Positions 8,778-18,220 of a stretch of DNA of 64,000 bases are shown piece after piece (the stretch's first letter is position 1; each line of letters starts with the position of its first letter). Origin of the DNA: Paenibacillus tyrphae (GTDB lineage: Bacteria; Bacillota; Bacilli; Paenibacillales; NBRC-103111); the NCBI RefSeq assembly GCF_027925525.1, contig NZ_BSDJ01000016.1:1-64000 (forward strand), read 5' to 3'. Both the position numbers and the translations under genes were made by a program. The notes under the pieces are model-generated. The model saw nothing but the letters and a program-made list of their open reading frames with translations. It was not told the origin of the DNA and searched no databases.

Positions 8778-9448
8778 TCCGGCTGCCGATGGTGGAAATT
8801 TTCGAGACGGTCGAAGGCGAGGGCACGCGGGCCGGTTTTCCGACCGTGTTCGTGAGACTGTTCGGCTGCAATCTGCGCTGCACGTGGTGCGATACGAAGT
8901 ACAGCTATCCGCCGGCCGAGGCCGAATTTACGATGACGATCGAAGAGATTGTAGCCGAGGCGGCACGTTACCGTTCGCGGCACGTCTGTCTGACCGGGGG
9001 CGAGCCGCTCCTGTACGGCGATAAATCCGCGGCTCTCATCGAGGCGCTGGTTGCGACCGGCCGCTACGACGATCTGCATATCGAGACGAACGGCGCCATC
9101 GACCTGACGCCCTTTCTGGAGCGGATCGAATCGCCCATAGTTCGCTACATTATGGACTACAAGCTGCCCGATTCCGGCGAAGAGGAACGGATGATCACGA
9201 CCAATCTGGCGAAGCTGCGCCCGCAGGACGAGCTGAAGTTCGTGATCGGGAGCGAGCGGGATTTTCATGCGGCCAAAGCGCTGCTCGAAGCGTACCCGAC
9301 CCGGGCGCTGCCGCTGTTCAGCCCGGTTTGGGAAACGATGCCTCCGGCCAAGCTGGTCAGCTTGATGCTGGAGCATGGCTTGTCTCGGGTGAAGTTGAAC
9401 ATGCAGATGCATAAAATCATTTGGGACCCTGCGGCCCGCGGGGTTTAA
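8774..9448 (+). CDS. queE: 7-carboxy-7-deazaguanine synthase QueE
   Basis: 224 residues. A radical-SAM enzyme that turns carboxytetrahydropterin into 7-carboxy-7-deazaguanine. The cluster-binding motif is 'FGCNLRCTWCDT' (CX3CX2C, residues about 32-43), preceded by 'EIFETVEGEGTRAGFPTVFVRL', a hallmark of QueE. The glycine-rich SAM block is 'CLTGGEPLLYG'. Start overlaps the queD stop; queC follows after about 20 bases. Confidence 0.96.
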   Translation: MIRLPMVEIFETVEGEGTRAGFPTVFVRLFGCNLRCTWCDTKYSYPPAEAEFTMTIEEIVAEAARYRSRHVCLTGGEPLLYGDKSAALIEALVATGRYDDLHIETNGAIDLTPFLERIESPIVRYIMDYKLPDSGEEERMITTNLAKLRPQDELKFVIGSERDFHAAKALLEAYPTRALPLFSPVWETMPPAKLVSLMLEHGLSRVKLNMQMHKIIWDPAARGV

Positions 9449-9468
9449 CCATACGAATGAAGGTGTGA

Positions 9469-10155
9469 ATGATGAAAAAAGCAGTCGTTATTTTGAGCGG
9501 GGGGCTGGATAGCACAACCTGCATGGGAATGGCTCAGGACGCCGGGTACGACGTTTACCCGATCACGTTCGATTACGGGCAGCGTCAAAGGCGCGAGATC
9601 GAGAACGCGCGGCAGGTGGCCGAATTTTATAAAACGGCTAGCCGTCATAAAGTGATTGCGCTCGGCTTTTTGAAGGAGTTCGGGGGCAGCGCCTTGACCG
9701 ACGAATCGATTGAGGTTCCGCCGGCCGGCGAGAGCGGTGCGGTCGATTCGGATATTCCCGTGACTTACGTGCCGGGACGCAATCTGCTGTTTCTCTCGAT
9801 CGCGACTTCCTATGCGGAAACGATCGGAGCGGAAGCGATCTATATCGGCGTCAACGCGCTTGATTACAGCGGCTACCCGGACTGCCGCCCGGAATTTATC
9901 CGGAAGGTGGAGGAAGTGATGGCGCTGGCGACGCGTGTCGGTGTGGAAGGCGGTCCGATTCGCATCGAAACGCCGCTGATTCATTGGACGAAAGCCGAAA
10001 TTATTCGCGAAGGGATGCGGCTTGGCGTGCCGTATCATTTGACCACCTCATGCTACAACGGGCAGGAGGAAGCATGCGGTGTTTGCGACAGCTGCCGACT
10101 GCGCTTGAAAGGTTTCGACGAAGCGGGAACGGCCGATCCGATAGCTTATCAATAA
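9469..10155 (+). CDS. queC: 7-cyano-7-deazaguanine synthase QueC
   Basis: 228 residues. Uses ATP and ammonia to make preQ0 from 7-carboxy-7-deazaguanine. The PP-loop 'VILSGGLDSTTCMG' lies at residues 7-20 and the zinc-binding Cys cluster 'CYNGQEEACGVCDSCRLR' near the C-terminus. Two adjacent ATG codons (9469 and 9472) follow AAGGTG. The gene order D-E-C differs from the queCDEF order of Bacillus subtilis, and queF (preQ0 reductase) is not next to it, so preQ1 formation depends on a gene elsewhere. Confidence 0.97.
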   Translation: MMKKAVVILSGGLDSTTCMGMAQDAGYDVYPITFDYGQRQRREIENARQVAEFYKTASRHKVIALGFLKEFGGSALTDESIEVPPAGESGAVDSDIPVTYVPGRNLLFLSIATSYAETIGAEAIYIGVNALDYSGYPDCRPEFIRKVEEVMALATRVGVEGGPIRIETPLIHWTKAEIIREGMRLGVPYHLTTSCYNGQEEACGVCDSCRLRLKGFDEAGTADPIAYQ

Positions 10156-10163
10156 AAAAGTTC

Positions 10164-10210
10164 AAGGGGCTGCCCCTCATTCGTTTGCGAATGGGAGCAG
10201 CCCTTTGCTT
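10164..10210. terminator. Terminator between queC and the M4 protease gene
   Basis: AAGGGGCTGC pairs with GCAGCCCTTT and an inner CATTCG/CGAATG helix; A-rich and T-rich flanks suit both converging genes. Confidence 0.8.
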
Positions 10211-10222
10211 TACGTTCTGAAA

Positions 10223-12396
<2,174 letters not shown>

Positions 12397-12440
12397 AGCC
12401 CTCCGTCCGGCAGGAAAGCTCGGACAAAGGGCTAAATCCG
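12397..12440 (-). terminator. Probable terminator of the TetR-map operon
   Basis: AGCCCT..GTCCG (12397-12409) pairs with CGGAC..AGGGCT (12421-12433). On the minus strand the hairpin is followed by a moderately T-rich stretch, 40 bases past the map stop. Confidence 0.5.
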
Positions 12441-12476
12441 TTAGGTTGGAGGGAAAATCATGCGGACGCTGCGGCC

Positions 12477-13235
12477 TCAGCCAGCCGTAGCTTGGTCAGT
12501 CAGCAGCAGCGGACCGTCTTCGGTGATGGCGATCGTATGCTCGTATTGGGCGGAAAGCCGTCCGTCTGCCGTTCGCGCCGTCCAGCCGTCTGCTTCGACG
12601 TACATATGATGCGTACCGGCGTTGATCATCGGCTCGATCGTAAACACCATGCCTTCCTTCAAACGTACACCTCTGCCGGGCAGCCCGACATGTGCGTAGT
12701 TGGGCTCTTCGTGCAGATCCCGGCCGATGCCGTGGGCGAGCAGATCGCGCACGACGGAGTATCCGTTTCGCTCCGCATGGGATTGGATCGCGTGCGTGAT
12801 ATCCCCGAGGCGGTTGCCGGCGAAGGCCCGAGCGATGCCGAGATCGAGGCATTGCTTGGTCACTTCCATCAGCCGCCGGGCTTCGTCGGAAATGGAGCCT
12901 ACCGCGTAGCACCAGGCGGAATCGCCCAGCCAGCCGTCGACTTCTGCGACGATATCGATGGTGACGATGTCGCCTTCCCGAAGAGGCGTACGACTCGGAA
13001 ACCCGTGGGCGATCACATCGTTGACGGAGGCGCAGGTGGCGTACTTGTACCCATTGTAGCCTTTGGTAAACGGTCGGCCGCCGTGCTTCGTGATCATCGT
13101 ATCCACGAGATCTTCGATTTCGAACGTTGTGATGCCGGGCTGTACCAGCTTGGCGATTTCCCGGTGACAGGCGGCGACCAGTTGGCCGGCTTGCTTCATA
13201 AGCTCAATTTCCTGCTTGGTTTTCAAAATAATCAT
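12477..13235 (-). CDS. map: Type I methionine aminopeptidase
   Basis: 252 residues. Removes the initiator Met from new proteins, using a dinuclear metal site. Metal ligands are visible as the Asp pair in 'IVTIDIVAEVDGWLGDSAW', His in 'LLAHGIGRDLHEEP', Glu in 'MVFTIEPMI' and Glu in 'QYEHTIAIT'. Length is that of the short type I enzymes without an N-terminal extension. Its ATG overlaps the TGA of the upstream TetR gene by four bases, so it is an operon partner of a regulator rather than lying in the ribosomal-protein cluster; a second map gene elsewhere is likely. Confidence 0.95.
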   Translation of the reverse strand: MIILKTKQEIELMKQAGQLVAACHREIAKLVQPGITTFEIEDLVDTMITKHGGRPFTKGYNGYKYATCASVNDVIAHGFPSRTPLREGDIVTIDIVAEVDGWLGDSAWCYAVGSISDEARRLMEVTKQCLDLGIARAFAGNRLGDITHAIQSHAERNGYSVVRDLLAHGIGRDLHEEPNYAHVGLPGRGVRLKEGMVFTIEPMINAGTHHMYVEADGWTARTADGRLSAQYEHTIAITEDGPLLLTDQATAG

Positions 13236-13837
13236 TGGGTTAATGTCCCTTCTTTTTCGATACTGCGAACTAACGAATCGGCGATCTCGTCGGTATCCGG
13301 CTCCTCATGGCCGTGATGAATCCATAAACCGGCGCAGCCGATCATGGAGCCAAGCAGAAGATTCGCCCGTTTCTCGGGCTCCTGCGCCCCGAGCTGTTGA
13401 ATAGCCGACACGAGAGGACGGTACAGCTCAACTTGGAACTGATCGTACAGCTTTTGAAAGCGGCCGCCCGGGACCTGCTGAAAGTTTTCCCAGATCATCT
13501 TATACAAAATATAGACGGACCGGTCGCGAAACCATTGCCGCAGCAGGAGCGTGCCGTACCGGCGGAGCTGCTGCCCGGGAGGCCGGGGAGCGCCGAACGC
13601 TTCCTCGGTCGTTTGTCTGGCATCGTGGAACGCCTGCCACAGCATGTCATCGAGCAGAGCGTGCTTGTTTTTGTAATAATGGTACACGGTGCCGTAGCCC
13701 AGATTCGCTTTGGTTGCGACGTCGCGCATTTCCATCGTAATGCCCTGCTCCAAATATACCTCGGCCGCGGCTTGCATAATTTGATTTACCCGGAGAAGCC
13801 GGATTTCTTCGTTTTGCTCTTTCGTTCGGGGAGACAA
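13232..13837 (-). CDS. TetR/AcrR-family regulator
   Basis: 201 residues. The N-terminal helix-turn-helix domain covers about residues 12-60 ('IMQAAAEVYLEQGITMEMRDVATKANLGYGTVYHYYKNK'-type block, with the recognition helix ending in 'GTVYHYYKNK'); the rest is a helical ligand-binding domain. It is translationally coupled to map downstream. Regulated targets are unknown; the operon itself is the obvious candidate. Confidence 0.93.
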   Translation of the reverse strand: MSPRTKEQNEEIRLLRVNQIMQAAAEVYLEQGITMEMRDVATKANLGYGTVYHYYKNKHALLDDMLWQAFHDARQTTEEAFGAPRPPGQQLRRYGTLLLRQWFRDRSVYILYKMIWENFQQVPGGRFQKLYDQFQVELYRPLVSAIQQLGAQEPEKRANLLLGSMIGCAGLWIHHGHEEPDTDEIADSLVRSIEKEGTLTQ

Positions 13838-14036
13838 GCGATCACCTCTTTTTTTGACCTACTGTAATGTCAATCATAAACAATCCTGCCGCCGTTTGCA
13901 ATATTTCCCGGTTTGGAATCCGCGGTGGCCTGGCAGAGCGCAGGCTGATACTCCGGATAACGTGAGTCGGGCGTCCTGCAAGTCCGTACTGTTCGGTCCC
14001 ATGGGGCGGTTCATTTTCCGGTTGGACAAGCTTATT

Positions 14037-14065
14037 TTGGGTTCCATGGAATAATATGTTACAAT
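14037..14065 (+). promoter_or_regulatory. Promoter of the type I toxin mRNA
   Basis: TTGGGT (14037-14042) and TACAAT (14060-14065) with a 17-base spacer; transcription would start near 14072 and leave a leader of about 60 bases. Confidence 0.6.
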
Positions 14066-14106
14066 GGAAAAACCACGATAGAATGGCTTTTAGGGCGGTC
14101 GGCTAG

Positions 14107-14122
14107 CCTCCTGGAACGGAGG
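14107..14122 (+). promoter_or_regulatory. Hairpin sequestering the toxin ribosome binding site
   Basis: CCTCC (14107-14111) pairs with GGAGG (14118-14122), the Shine-Dalgarno sequence of the toxin, around a TGGAAC loop; an outer GGC/GCC pair may extend it. Such hairpins limit toxin translation in Bacillales type I systems. Confidence 0.65.
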
Positions 14123-14131
14123 TGATGGCCT

Positions 14132-14218
14132 ATGGAGGTATACCAAGCACTTACCTTGATGTTCGGGTTCGGGATGTTCATCTTGGCTTTGCTAACGTAC
14201 CTTAACAAAAAGAAATAG
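14132..14218 (+). CDS. Holin-like type I toxin, 28 residues
   Basis: The product is MEVYQALTLMFGFGM.. followed by a hydrophobic stretch and a Lys-rich tail 'LNKKK'. One membrane segment fills residues 4-24. This is the pattern of the small holin-like toxins of Bacillales (TxpA/YonT/BsrG-like group), which insert in the membrane when not held down by an antisense RNA. GGAGGTGATG precedes the ATG by about 9 bases. The gene has its own promoter, a ribosome-binding-site hairpin and convergent terminators, all expected of such loci. Too short for most gene finders. Confidence 0.75.
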   Translation: MEVYQALTLMFGFGMFILALLTYLNKKK

Positions 14219-14384
14219 ACCGCCCTCGGTCAAAGCAGCGGTCCTTTCTTGATCCTCATACAATTGTCTAAGCCACCGCCCTGAGAAGCGGCTATTGTGC
14301 GGGAGTGCGGATGTTCGCGGCATCCGCATTCCTTTTTCAGTATACGCATGTTGGCGGAACGTGATACTTTCTATTTATAGTTTA
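14205..14384 (-). ncRNA. Candidate antisense antitoxin RNA
   Basis: On the minus strand, TTGTCA (complement of 14402-14407) and TAAACT (complement of 14379-14384) are 17 bases apart, giving a possible start near 14372. A GACCGC/GCGGTC hairpin (about 14219-14247) followed by ATTTCTTTTTGTT would stop the transcript near 14205, inside the 3' end of the toxin gene. The RNA would thus overlap the toxin mRNA tail by over 100 bases. The promoter is only moderate, so this is a prediction. Confidence 0.45.
14306..14338 (+). terminator. Terminator of the toxin mRNA
   Basis: TGCGGATG (14306-14313) pairs with CATCCGCA (14321-14328), followed by TTCCTTTTTC on the plus strand. Confidence 0.7.
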
Positions 14385-14473
14385 CATGGCCTTGTCTGTC
14401 CTGACAATAGAGTAATAGATTCGGTTGTGGTACTATAGAACAGAATCCTAAAAAAGAGAGAGGGATGTCTCAC

Positions 14474-14692
14474 ATGACGAAAAGCAGTGATAACGTGCAG
14501 AACCGGTTTTTGGATCGGCTCATCGCGGAAAAGATACTTGTCACCCTAATTACGAAGAACGGCGTCCAAATGCAGGGCACCTTGAAATCGACGGACCGGT
14601 ACACGATCCTGATCGAAGTCAAAGGAAAAGATACGCTGATTAATAAAGTCGCGGTATCTACGATCGTATCAAGCAAGCGCCTGCCTATTTAA
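14474..14692 (+). CDS. Divergent Hfq-like Sm-fold protein
   Basis: 72 residues. The sequence aligns with Hfq over its whole Sm domain: 'VQNRFLDRL' (matching the helix with the conserved Gln and FL), 'VTLITKNGVQMQGTLKSTDRYTILI' (Sm1 with NG and QG) and 'VAVSTIV' (Sm2). The hallmark YKHA of Sm2, which builds the RNA-binding pore, is replaced by INKVA, so it is a paralogue or a functionally changed Hfq rather than the standard copy. The ATG at 14474 fits AGAGAGAGGG (14455-14464); the ATG at 14465 touches that site. A terminator follows. Confidence 0.7.
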   Translation: MTKSSDNVQNRFLDRLIAEKILVTLITKNGVQMQGTLKSTDRYTILIEVKGKDTLINKVAVSTIVSSKRLPI

Positions 14693-14712
14693 TCCGCATC
14701 GTGTGACAACCG

Positions 14713-14750
14713 AAGGACCGCCCGTGTTACGGCAGCGGTCCTTTCCTCTT
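14713..14750 (+). terminator. Terminator of the Hfq-like gene
   Basis: AAGGACCGC (14713-14721) pairs with GCGGTCCTT (14735-14743), followed by TCCTCTT. Confidence 0.7.
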
Positions 14751-14756
14751 CGCATG

Positions 14757-14799
14757 AAAAAAAAGTCCGGTTCTCCCGGAGCTGCCGGGGCCGGACTTT
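14757..14799 (-). terminator. Terminator of the XRE regulator gene
   Basis: AAAGTCCGG and CCGGACTTT pair; on the minus strand the stem ends in a run of eight T. Confidence 0.8.
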
Positions 14800-14807
14800 C
14801 CTGCCGT

Positions 14808-15254
14808 TCATTTCGACTCATACGAAAATTCCACCGCTTCTTGAGGGCTTTCCGCCGTCTGCTCGTCCTTGCTGAGAAGCTGCTTTTCTTTCCAGAACAT
14901 GACGGTCAGCATCCGCTCGATCCATTCCTTATCCGTCTCGGTCAGCTCGATTCCGTCGAAGATCAGGTCGTTCTCGCGCAGAAAACGGCGCAGGTTTACC
15001 CGCGGCTTCTTATAGCTTCCTTCCTCCTTGTCGGAGTCCGTTTTCTCCAAGTAGCCTGCAATTTGCATCAGCTCGGTATAGGGAATATTCAATCCCTCGG
15101 ACAGCTTCATCAGCACGTCGGGCGAAGGGACCCCGCGGTTGCCGTTCTCCAGCTGCGAAATATAGGCCGCCGATACGCCGGAGCGGTCTGCCAGCTCGCG
15201 AATGGTGAAACCTTTCAATTTGCGCATATCTCGTAATTGATCATAGAAATCCAT
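14808..15254 (-). CDS. XRE-family regulator with C-terminal extension
   Basis: About 148 residues. The N-terminal 65 residues are a Cro/CI-type helix-turn-helix ('LRDMRKLKGFTIRELADRSGVSAAYISQLENG'-type block). The C-terminal 80 residues are charged and not recognised. The start at 15254 ('MDFYDQL') is preferred; an earlier ATG at 15269 lies within a 16-bp palindrome and has no ribosome binding site. A smaller XRE protein is encoded divergently 190 bases away, so the pair may regulate each other. Confidence 0.85.
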   Translation of the reverse strand: MDFYDQLRDMRKLKGFTIRELADRSGVSAAYISQLENGNRGVPSPDVLMKLSEGLNIPYTELMQIAGYLEKTDSDKEEGSYKKPRVNLRRFLRENDLIFDGIELTETDKEWIERMLTVMFWKEKQLLSKDEQTAESPQEAVEFSYESK

Positions 15255-15266
15255 CGCACACACCCA

Positions 15267-15282
15267 CATTATTGAAATAATG
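15267..15282. promoter_or_regulatory. Palindromic operator candidate
   Basis: CATTATTGAAATAATG is a perfect inverted repeat (arms CATTATT/AATAATG, 2-base centre) just upstream of the XRE gene. Position and symmetry suit an autoregulatory site. Confidence 0.45.
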
Positions 15283-15388
15283 GCAAAGCAATAAACAGGT
15301 TAAGTAAAAAACGGTGAATATCTATATATTAACAGTTAAAAATAGGAAGTACAAATAAACTTGATTTAACAATAGTAAACATAACTGG

Positions 15389-15418
15389 TTGCAAAAGTAA
15401 ATAAAATTGATGTATAAT
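15389..15418 (+). promoter_or_regulatory. Sigma-A promoter of the small XRE gene
   Basis: TTGCAA (15389-15394) and TATAAT (15413-15418) with an 18-base spacer, 40 bases before the ATG. Confidence 0.6.
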
Positions 15419-15458
15419 GGTAGAGTGTTTTTGTTCAGCAAGGGGGAGGACCGCAACC

Positions 15459-15665
15459 ATGAAAATTAAAGCCAAAACGAACGCGATCGTACGAGCCCGG
15501 ATCGTCAAAGGGATGACTCAGCGGGACCTGGCCCAGCTCTCGGGATTGAGCTATGCTTATATCAGCTTGCTGGAGCGTTCGGTCAAAGCCGTCGGCCCGG
15601 GCACGGCGAAGAAGCTCAGCGATCTTTTGGAGCAGCCTTTGGAGGAATTGTTCACCATAGAATAG
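15459..15665 (+). CDS. Small XRE/Cro-type regulator
   Basis: 68 residues, almost only a helix-turn-helix domain: 'VRARIVKGMTQRDLAQ' then 'LSYAYISLLERSVKAVGPGTAKKLSDLL'. The ATG at 15459 sits behind AAGGGGGAGGA (15440-15450). An earlier in-frame ATG at 15417 overlaps the -10 box and cannot be used. It probably acts as a DNA-binding switch protein; the divergent XRE gene and the nearby palindrome are its natural candidates. Targets are unknown. Confidence 0.85.
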   Translation: MKIKAKTNAIVRARIVKGMTQRDLAQLSGLSYAYISLLERSVKAVGPGTAKKLSDLLEQPLEELFTIE

Positions 15666-15674
15666 ACCTGCGAT

Positions 15675-15706
15675 AAAAGCGGGAAGCCGGCTTCCCGCCT
15701 TTCTTC
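15675..15706. terminator. Bidirectional terminator
   Basis: AAAAGCGGGAAG and CTTCCCGC pair around CCGG, followed by CTTTCTT; serves the small XRE gene and the diguanylate cyclase gene. Confidence 0.8.
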
Positions 15707-15731
15707 CGAGAGCGTACGGACCGGTGTCGGC

Positions 15732-16874
15732 CTAGAAGCCGACGACTTTGTTTTTGCCGGTCGTCTTGGCCTTGTACATCGCTTCATCCGCCTGCTTGAT
15801 CAATTCCTCCGCGTTTACCCCTTTTTTGAGCAAGCTGTATCCCATGCTTACCGTCACGATCGTTTCCGTCTCCACACGGCTTCGGATACGCTCCGACAAG
15901 CCTGCGGCATCCACTTCCGGGTCCGTAACCAGCACGACCATTTCTTCTCCGCCATAGCGTCCGCAAATCCCGGAGTCTTCCGTTTCTTCCTTCACGATCT
16001 GCGCTACCTGCTTAAGCACCTGGTCTCCCATATGATGGCCTTTCGTATCGTTAAGCTTCTTGAAGTTGTCGATGTCGCTGAAGATGACCGATACCGGCGC
16101 TTGCAGCTGCACGTATTGGGTGACGCGGTTGTAAAAATATTTCCGGTTGTACAGCTTCGTAAGTCCGTCGGTAATGGAGGAGTTGTAAATGGCCTGCATG
16201 ATCTCGATGACCCGCTCGAAAATGAACAGGAACAGAACGATGTAAAAGACGAACGGAATCGTTTGCTCCAGAAAGTTCAGGACGATCTGTTTGTTATCAA
16301 ATAAATAGACGTTGGCCATATGAATCGTATGGGTCGTGAAATAAACGGTTAGCATTAGCTGATACTTCCCGTTCTGACCGATGCGGGAGTTCACGAGCAG
16401 GAAGCTCAGGAACAGCAGCAAAAACAAGTACAGCTCCATGCCGAGCGGACGAAGCAATTTGGACTGATCCTCGCTGCCCTGCAGCCAGACCGGAGCGAAC
16501 CAGTACGACACCGAGACGGCGGCGGTCAACAGGATAAAGATGGCGAAGACGAAGAAGTCCCGCTTGCGGGTTGTGTTATACAGCTGATAAATGCCGATAT
16601 TGAGCATGACAAAGGCAAGCAGCTTGAGCAGCAGCGCGATGAATTCTTGCTCGGGGGTTATGTCTTGAGTCACGGTCTTTTCGATGAGATGGATGTACTG
16701 GGCGAACAGGATAAAGAGCGCAATGATCATGGAGAAGTATCCGATTTTGCGGCGCGACAGCAGCAGTCGGAACGAGACGAGAAACGTCATCGCAATGATG
16801 ACGCTCAGCATCGAGTGCATAAAGATCGAACCGGTTGGTCCGAAGATCAAATCCCAAATCGTCTGATTGTTCAT
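15732..16874 (-). CDS. Membrane-bound GGDEF protein (probable diguanylate cyclase)
   Basis: About 380 residues. Seven or eight hydrophobic segments fill the first 215 residues; the C-terminal 160 residues are a GGDEF domain with 'DGLTKLYNRKYF', 'FSDIDNFKKLNDTKGHHMGDQVL' and the active-site loop 'RYGGEEM'. The loop normally reads GG(D/E)EF, so the terminal Phe is Met here. The product-inhibition site RxxD upstream of the loop is absent. It probably makes c-di-GMP in response to a membrane signal. The start is uncertain: 'MNNQTIW' (16874) or a TTG at 16901; neither has a strong ribosome binding site. Confidence 0.88.
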   Translation of the reverse strand: MNNQTIWDLIFGPTGSIFMHSMLSVIIAMTFLVSFRLLLSRRKIGYFSMIIALFILFAQYIHLIEKTVTQDITPEQEFIALLLKLLAFVMLNIGIYQLYNTTRKRDFFVFAIFILLTAAVSVSYWFAPVWLQGSEDQSKLLRPLGMELYLFLLLFLSFLLVNSRIGQNGKYQLMLTVYFTTHTIHMANVYLFDNKQIVLNFLEQTIPFVFYIVLFLFIFERVIEIMQAIYNSSITDGLTKLYNRKYFYNRVTQYVQLQAPVSVIFSDIDNFKKLNDTKGHHMGDQVLKQVAQIVKEETEDSGICGRYGGEEMVVLVTDPEVDAAGLSERIRSRVETETIVTVSMGYSLLKKGVNAEELIKQADEAMYKAKTTGKNKVVGF

Positions 16875-17038
16875 GAAACGCGCGGAAGCCTCACTTTGCA
16901 AACGGGTACATGGTACTGATTATACCAAACGTATATTCGTTTTGGGAAGTCTTGTCGTTGCATTCCGGAACTGTTAGGATGGTAGTGACGAAGCGCCCTT
17001 GCGTTTCGCGAACAACGGGAGAGGCCGAGGTGGGTAGG

Positions 17039-18178
17039 ATGCGTATTCTTCAAGCGTTATTTTTTCCGCCGGAACAGCCTGGCGGGGTTTCTTCCATGGT
17101 TCCTTTCATGCTGGACCGCTTCAACAAGCGAGGCTGGGAGATGGAGCTCTTTTCGCTACCCAAACGGGTGCGCGGCAAAGGCACCGGGGAAATTCGTTTC
17201 TCTACGTTCGACTGGGAGCCGTATGCCGGCCATCCGGTAGTCGATAAATACATACAAACGCTAAAGGATTATATCTGGTGGACGAATATGCGGATCAAGT
17301 CGACGTACGATTTGATCCACGCCCACCATCCGATCGCCGGGCTGGTCATGAAGCAGCTGTTTCCGGACACCCCGCTGATCATGACGGTTCACTCCAGCTA
17401 TGAGCGCGAGCTTGTGCTGAACGGCAAAATTCCGGCAGACGGCCCGGAGCATGCCTTCCTGACCTCAATTTACCGCGAGCTAGAGGAAAAGGCGGACCAG
17501 CTGATTACGGTGTCCAACTCGTTCAAGCATTACTTGTCCGAGTACGTGCAGGAGCCGGAGCGGATCGGGGTCATTCCAAACGGCTTCGACGAGAAGCGGT
17601 TCCGTCCGGTCCATCACGAGAATCAGGTGCCGCAGCTGATCTCGGTATGCCGCCTTGTGCCCGCCAAAGGGCTCGATACGCTGCTGCATGCCTGCGCGGA
17701 GCTGAAGCGCCGGGGGCAGCCGTTCGTGCTGCATCTGATCGGAGACGGACCGATCCGTACGGAGCTGGAGGAGCTTGCGCAGCAGCTGGGGATTTATGAG
17801 GAAACGATTTTTTACGGATACATGCTTCACCCGGAAGACTTTATGCCGTTCTTCGACGTGTTTGTCCTGCCTTCGCGGGCGGAAGCGTTCGGTTCGGTGT
17901 TTGCGGAGGCGGCGCTCTGCGGTCTGGCCGTTGTCGGCACGAACGTCGGCGGCATTGCCGAGCAGATCGAGCACGGCACCAACGGTCTGCTTGTTCCGGT
18001 CAATGACGTTCAGGCGCTGGCCACGGCGCTGGAGAAGGTGATCGGCGATCCGATGTATCGCTATCAGCTGTCCCGTGTCGCGCTGGAGAAGGCGCTCAAG
18101 ACGTACTCGATGACGCGCGTCGTTCAGCAGCTCAGAAACGTATACCGGACGTACCGCAAGGCGCCACCGGGAGAGTAG
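17039..18178 (+). CDS. GT4-family glycosyltransferase
   Basis: About 379 residues. GT-B fold enzyme: the N-terminal domain has 'FFPPEQPGGVSSMVPFML' (glycine-rich acceptor loop) and 'DLIHAHHPIAG'; the C-terminal domain has 'SVCRLVPAKGLDTLLHA' and the sugar-nucleotide-binding EX7E motif in 'SRAEAFGSVFAEAALCG'. It transfers a sugar from a nucleotide donor, perhaps to a cell-wall or lipid acceptor. The ATG at 17039 follows GAGGTGGG; in-frame starts further upstream have no site and poor family fit. No pathway partner is adjacent. Confidence 0.92.
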   Translation: MRILQALFFPPEQPGGVSSMVPFMLDRFNKRGWEMELFSLPKRVRGKGTGEIRFSTFDWEPYAGHPVVDKYIQTLKDYIWWTNMRIKSTYDLIHAHHPIAGLVMKQLFPDTPLIMTVHSSYERELVLNGKIPADGPEHAFLTSIYRELEEKADQLITVSNSFKHYLSEYVQEPERIGVIPNGFDEKRFRPVHHENQVPQLISVCRLVPAKGLDTLLHACAELKRRGQPFVLHLIGDGPIRTELEELAQQLGIYEETIFYGYMLHPEDFMPFFDVFVLPSRAEAFGSVFAEAALCGLAVVGTNVGGIAEQIEHGTNGLLVPVNDVQALATALEKVIGDPMYRYQLSRVALEKALKTYSMTRVVQQLRNVYRTYRKAPPGE

Positions 18179-18220
18179 GGCCTTCTTTAGCGGGATGAGA
18201 CAAGGACGGAGGATTCGGAA

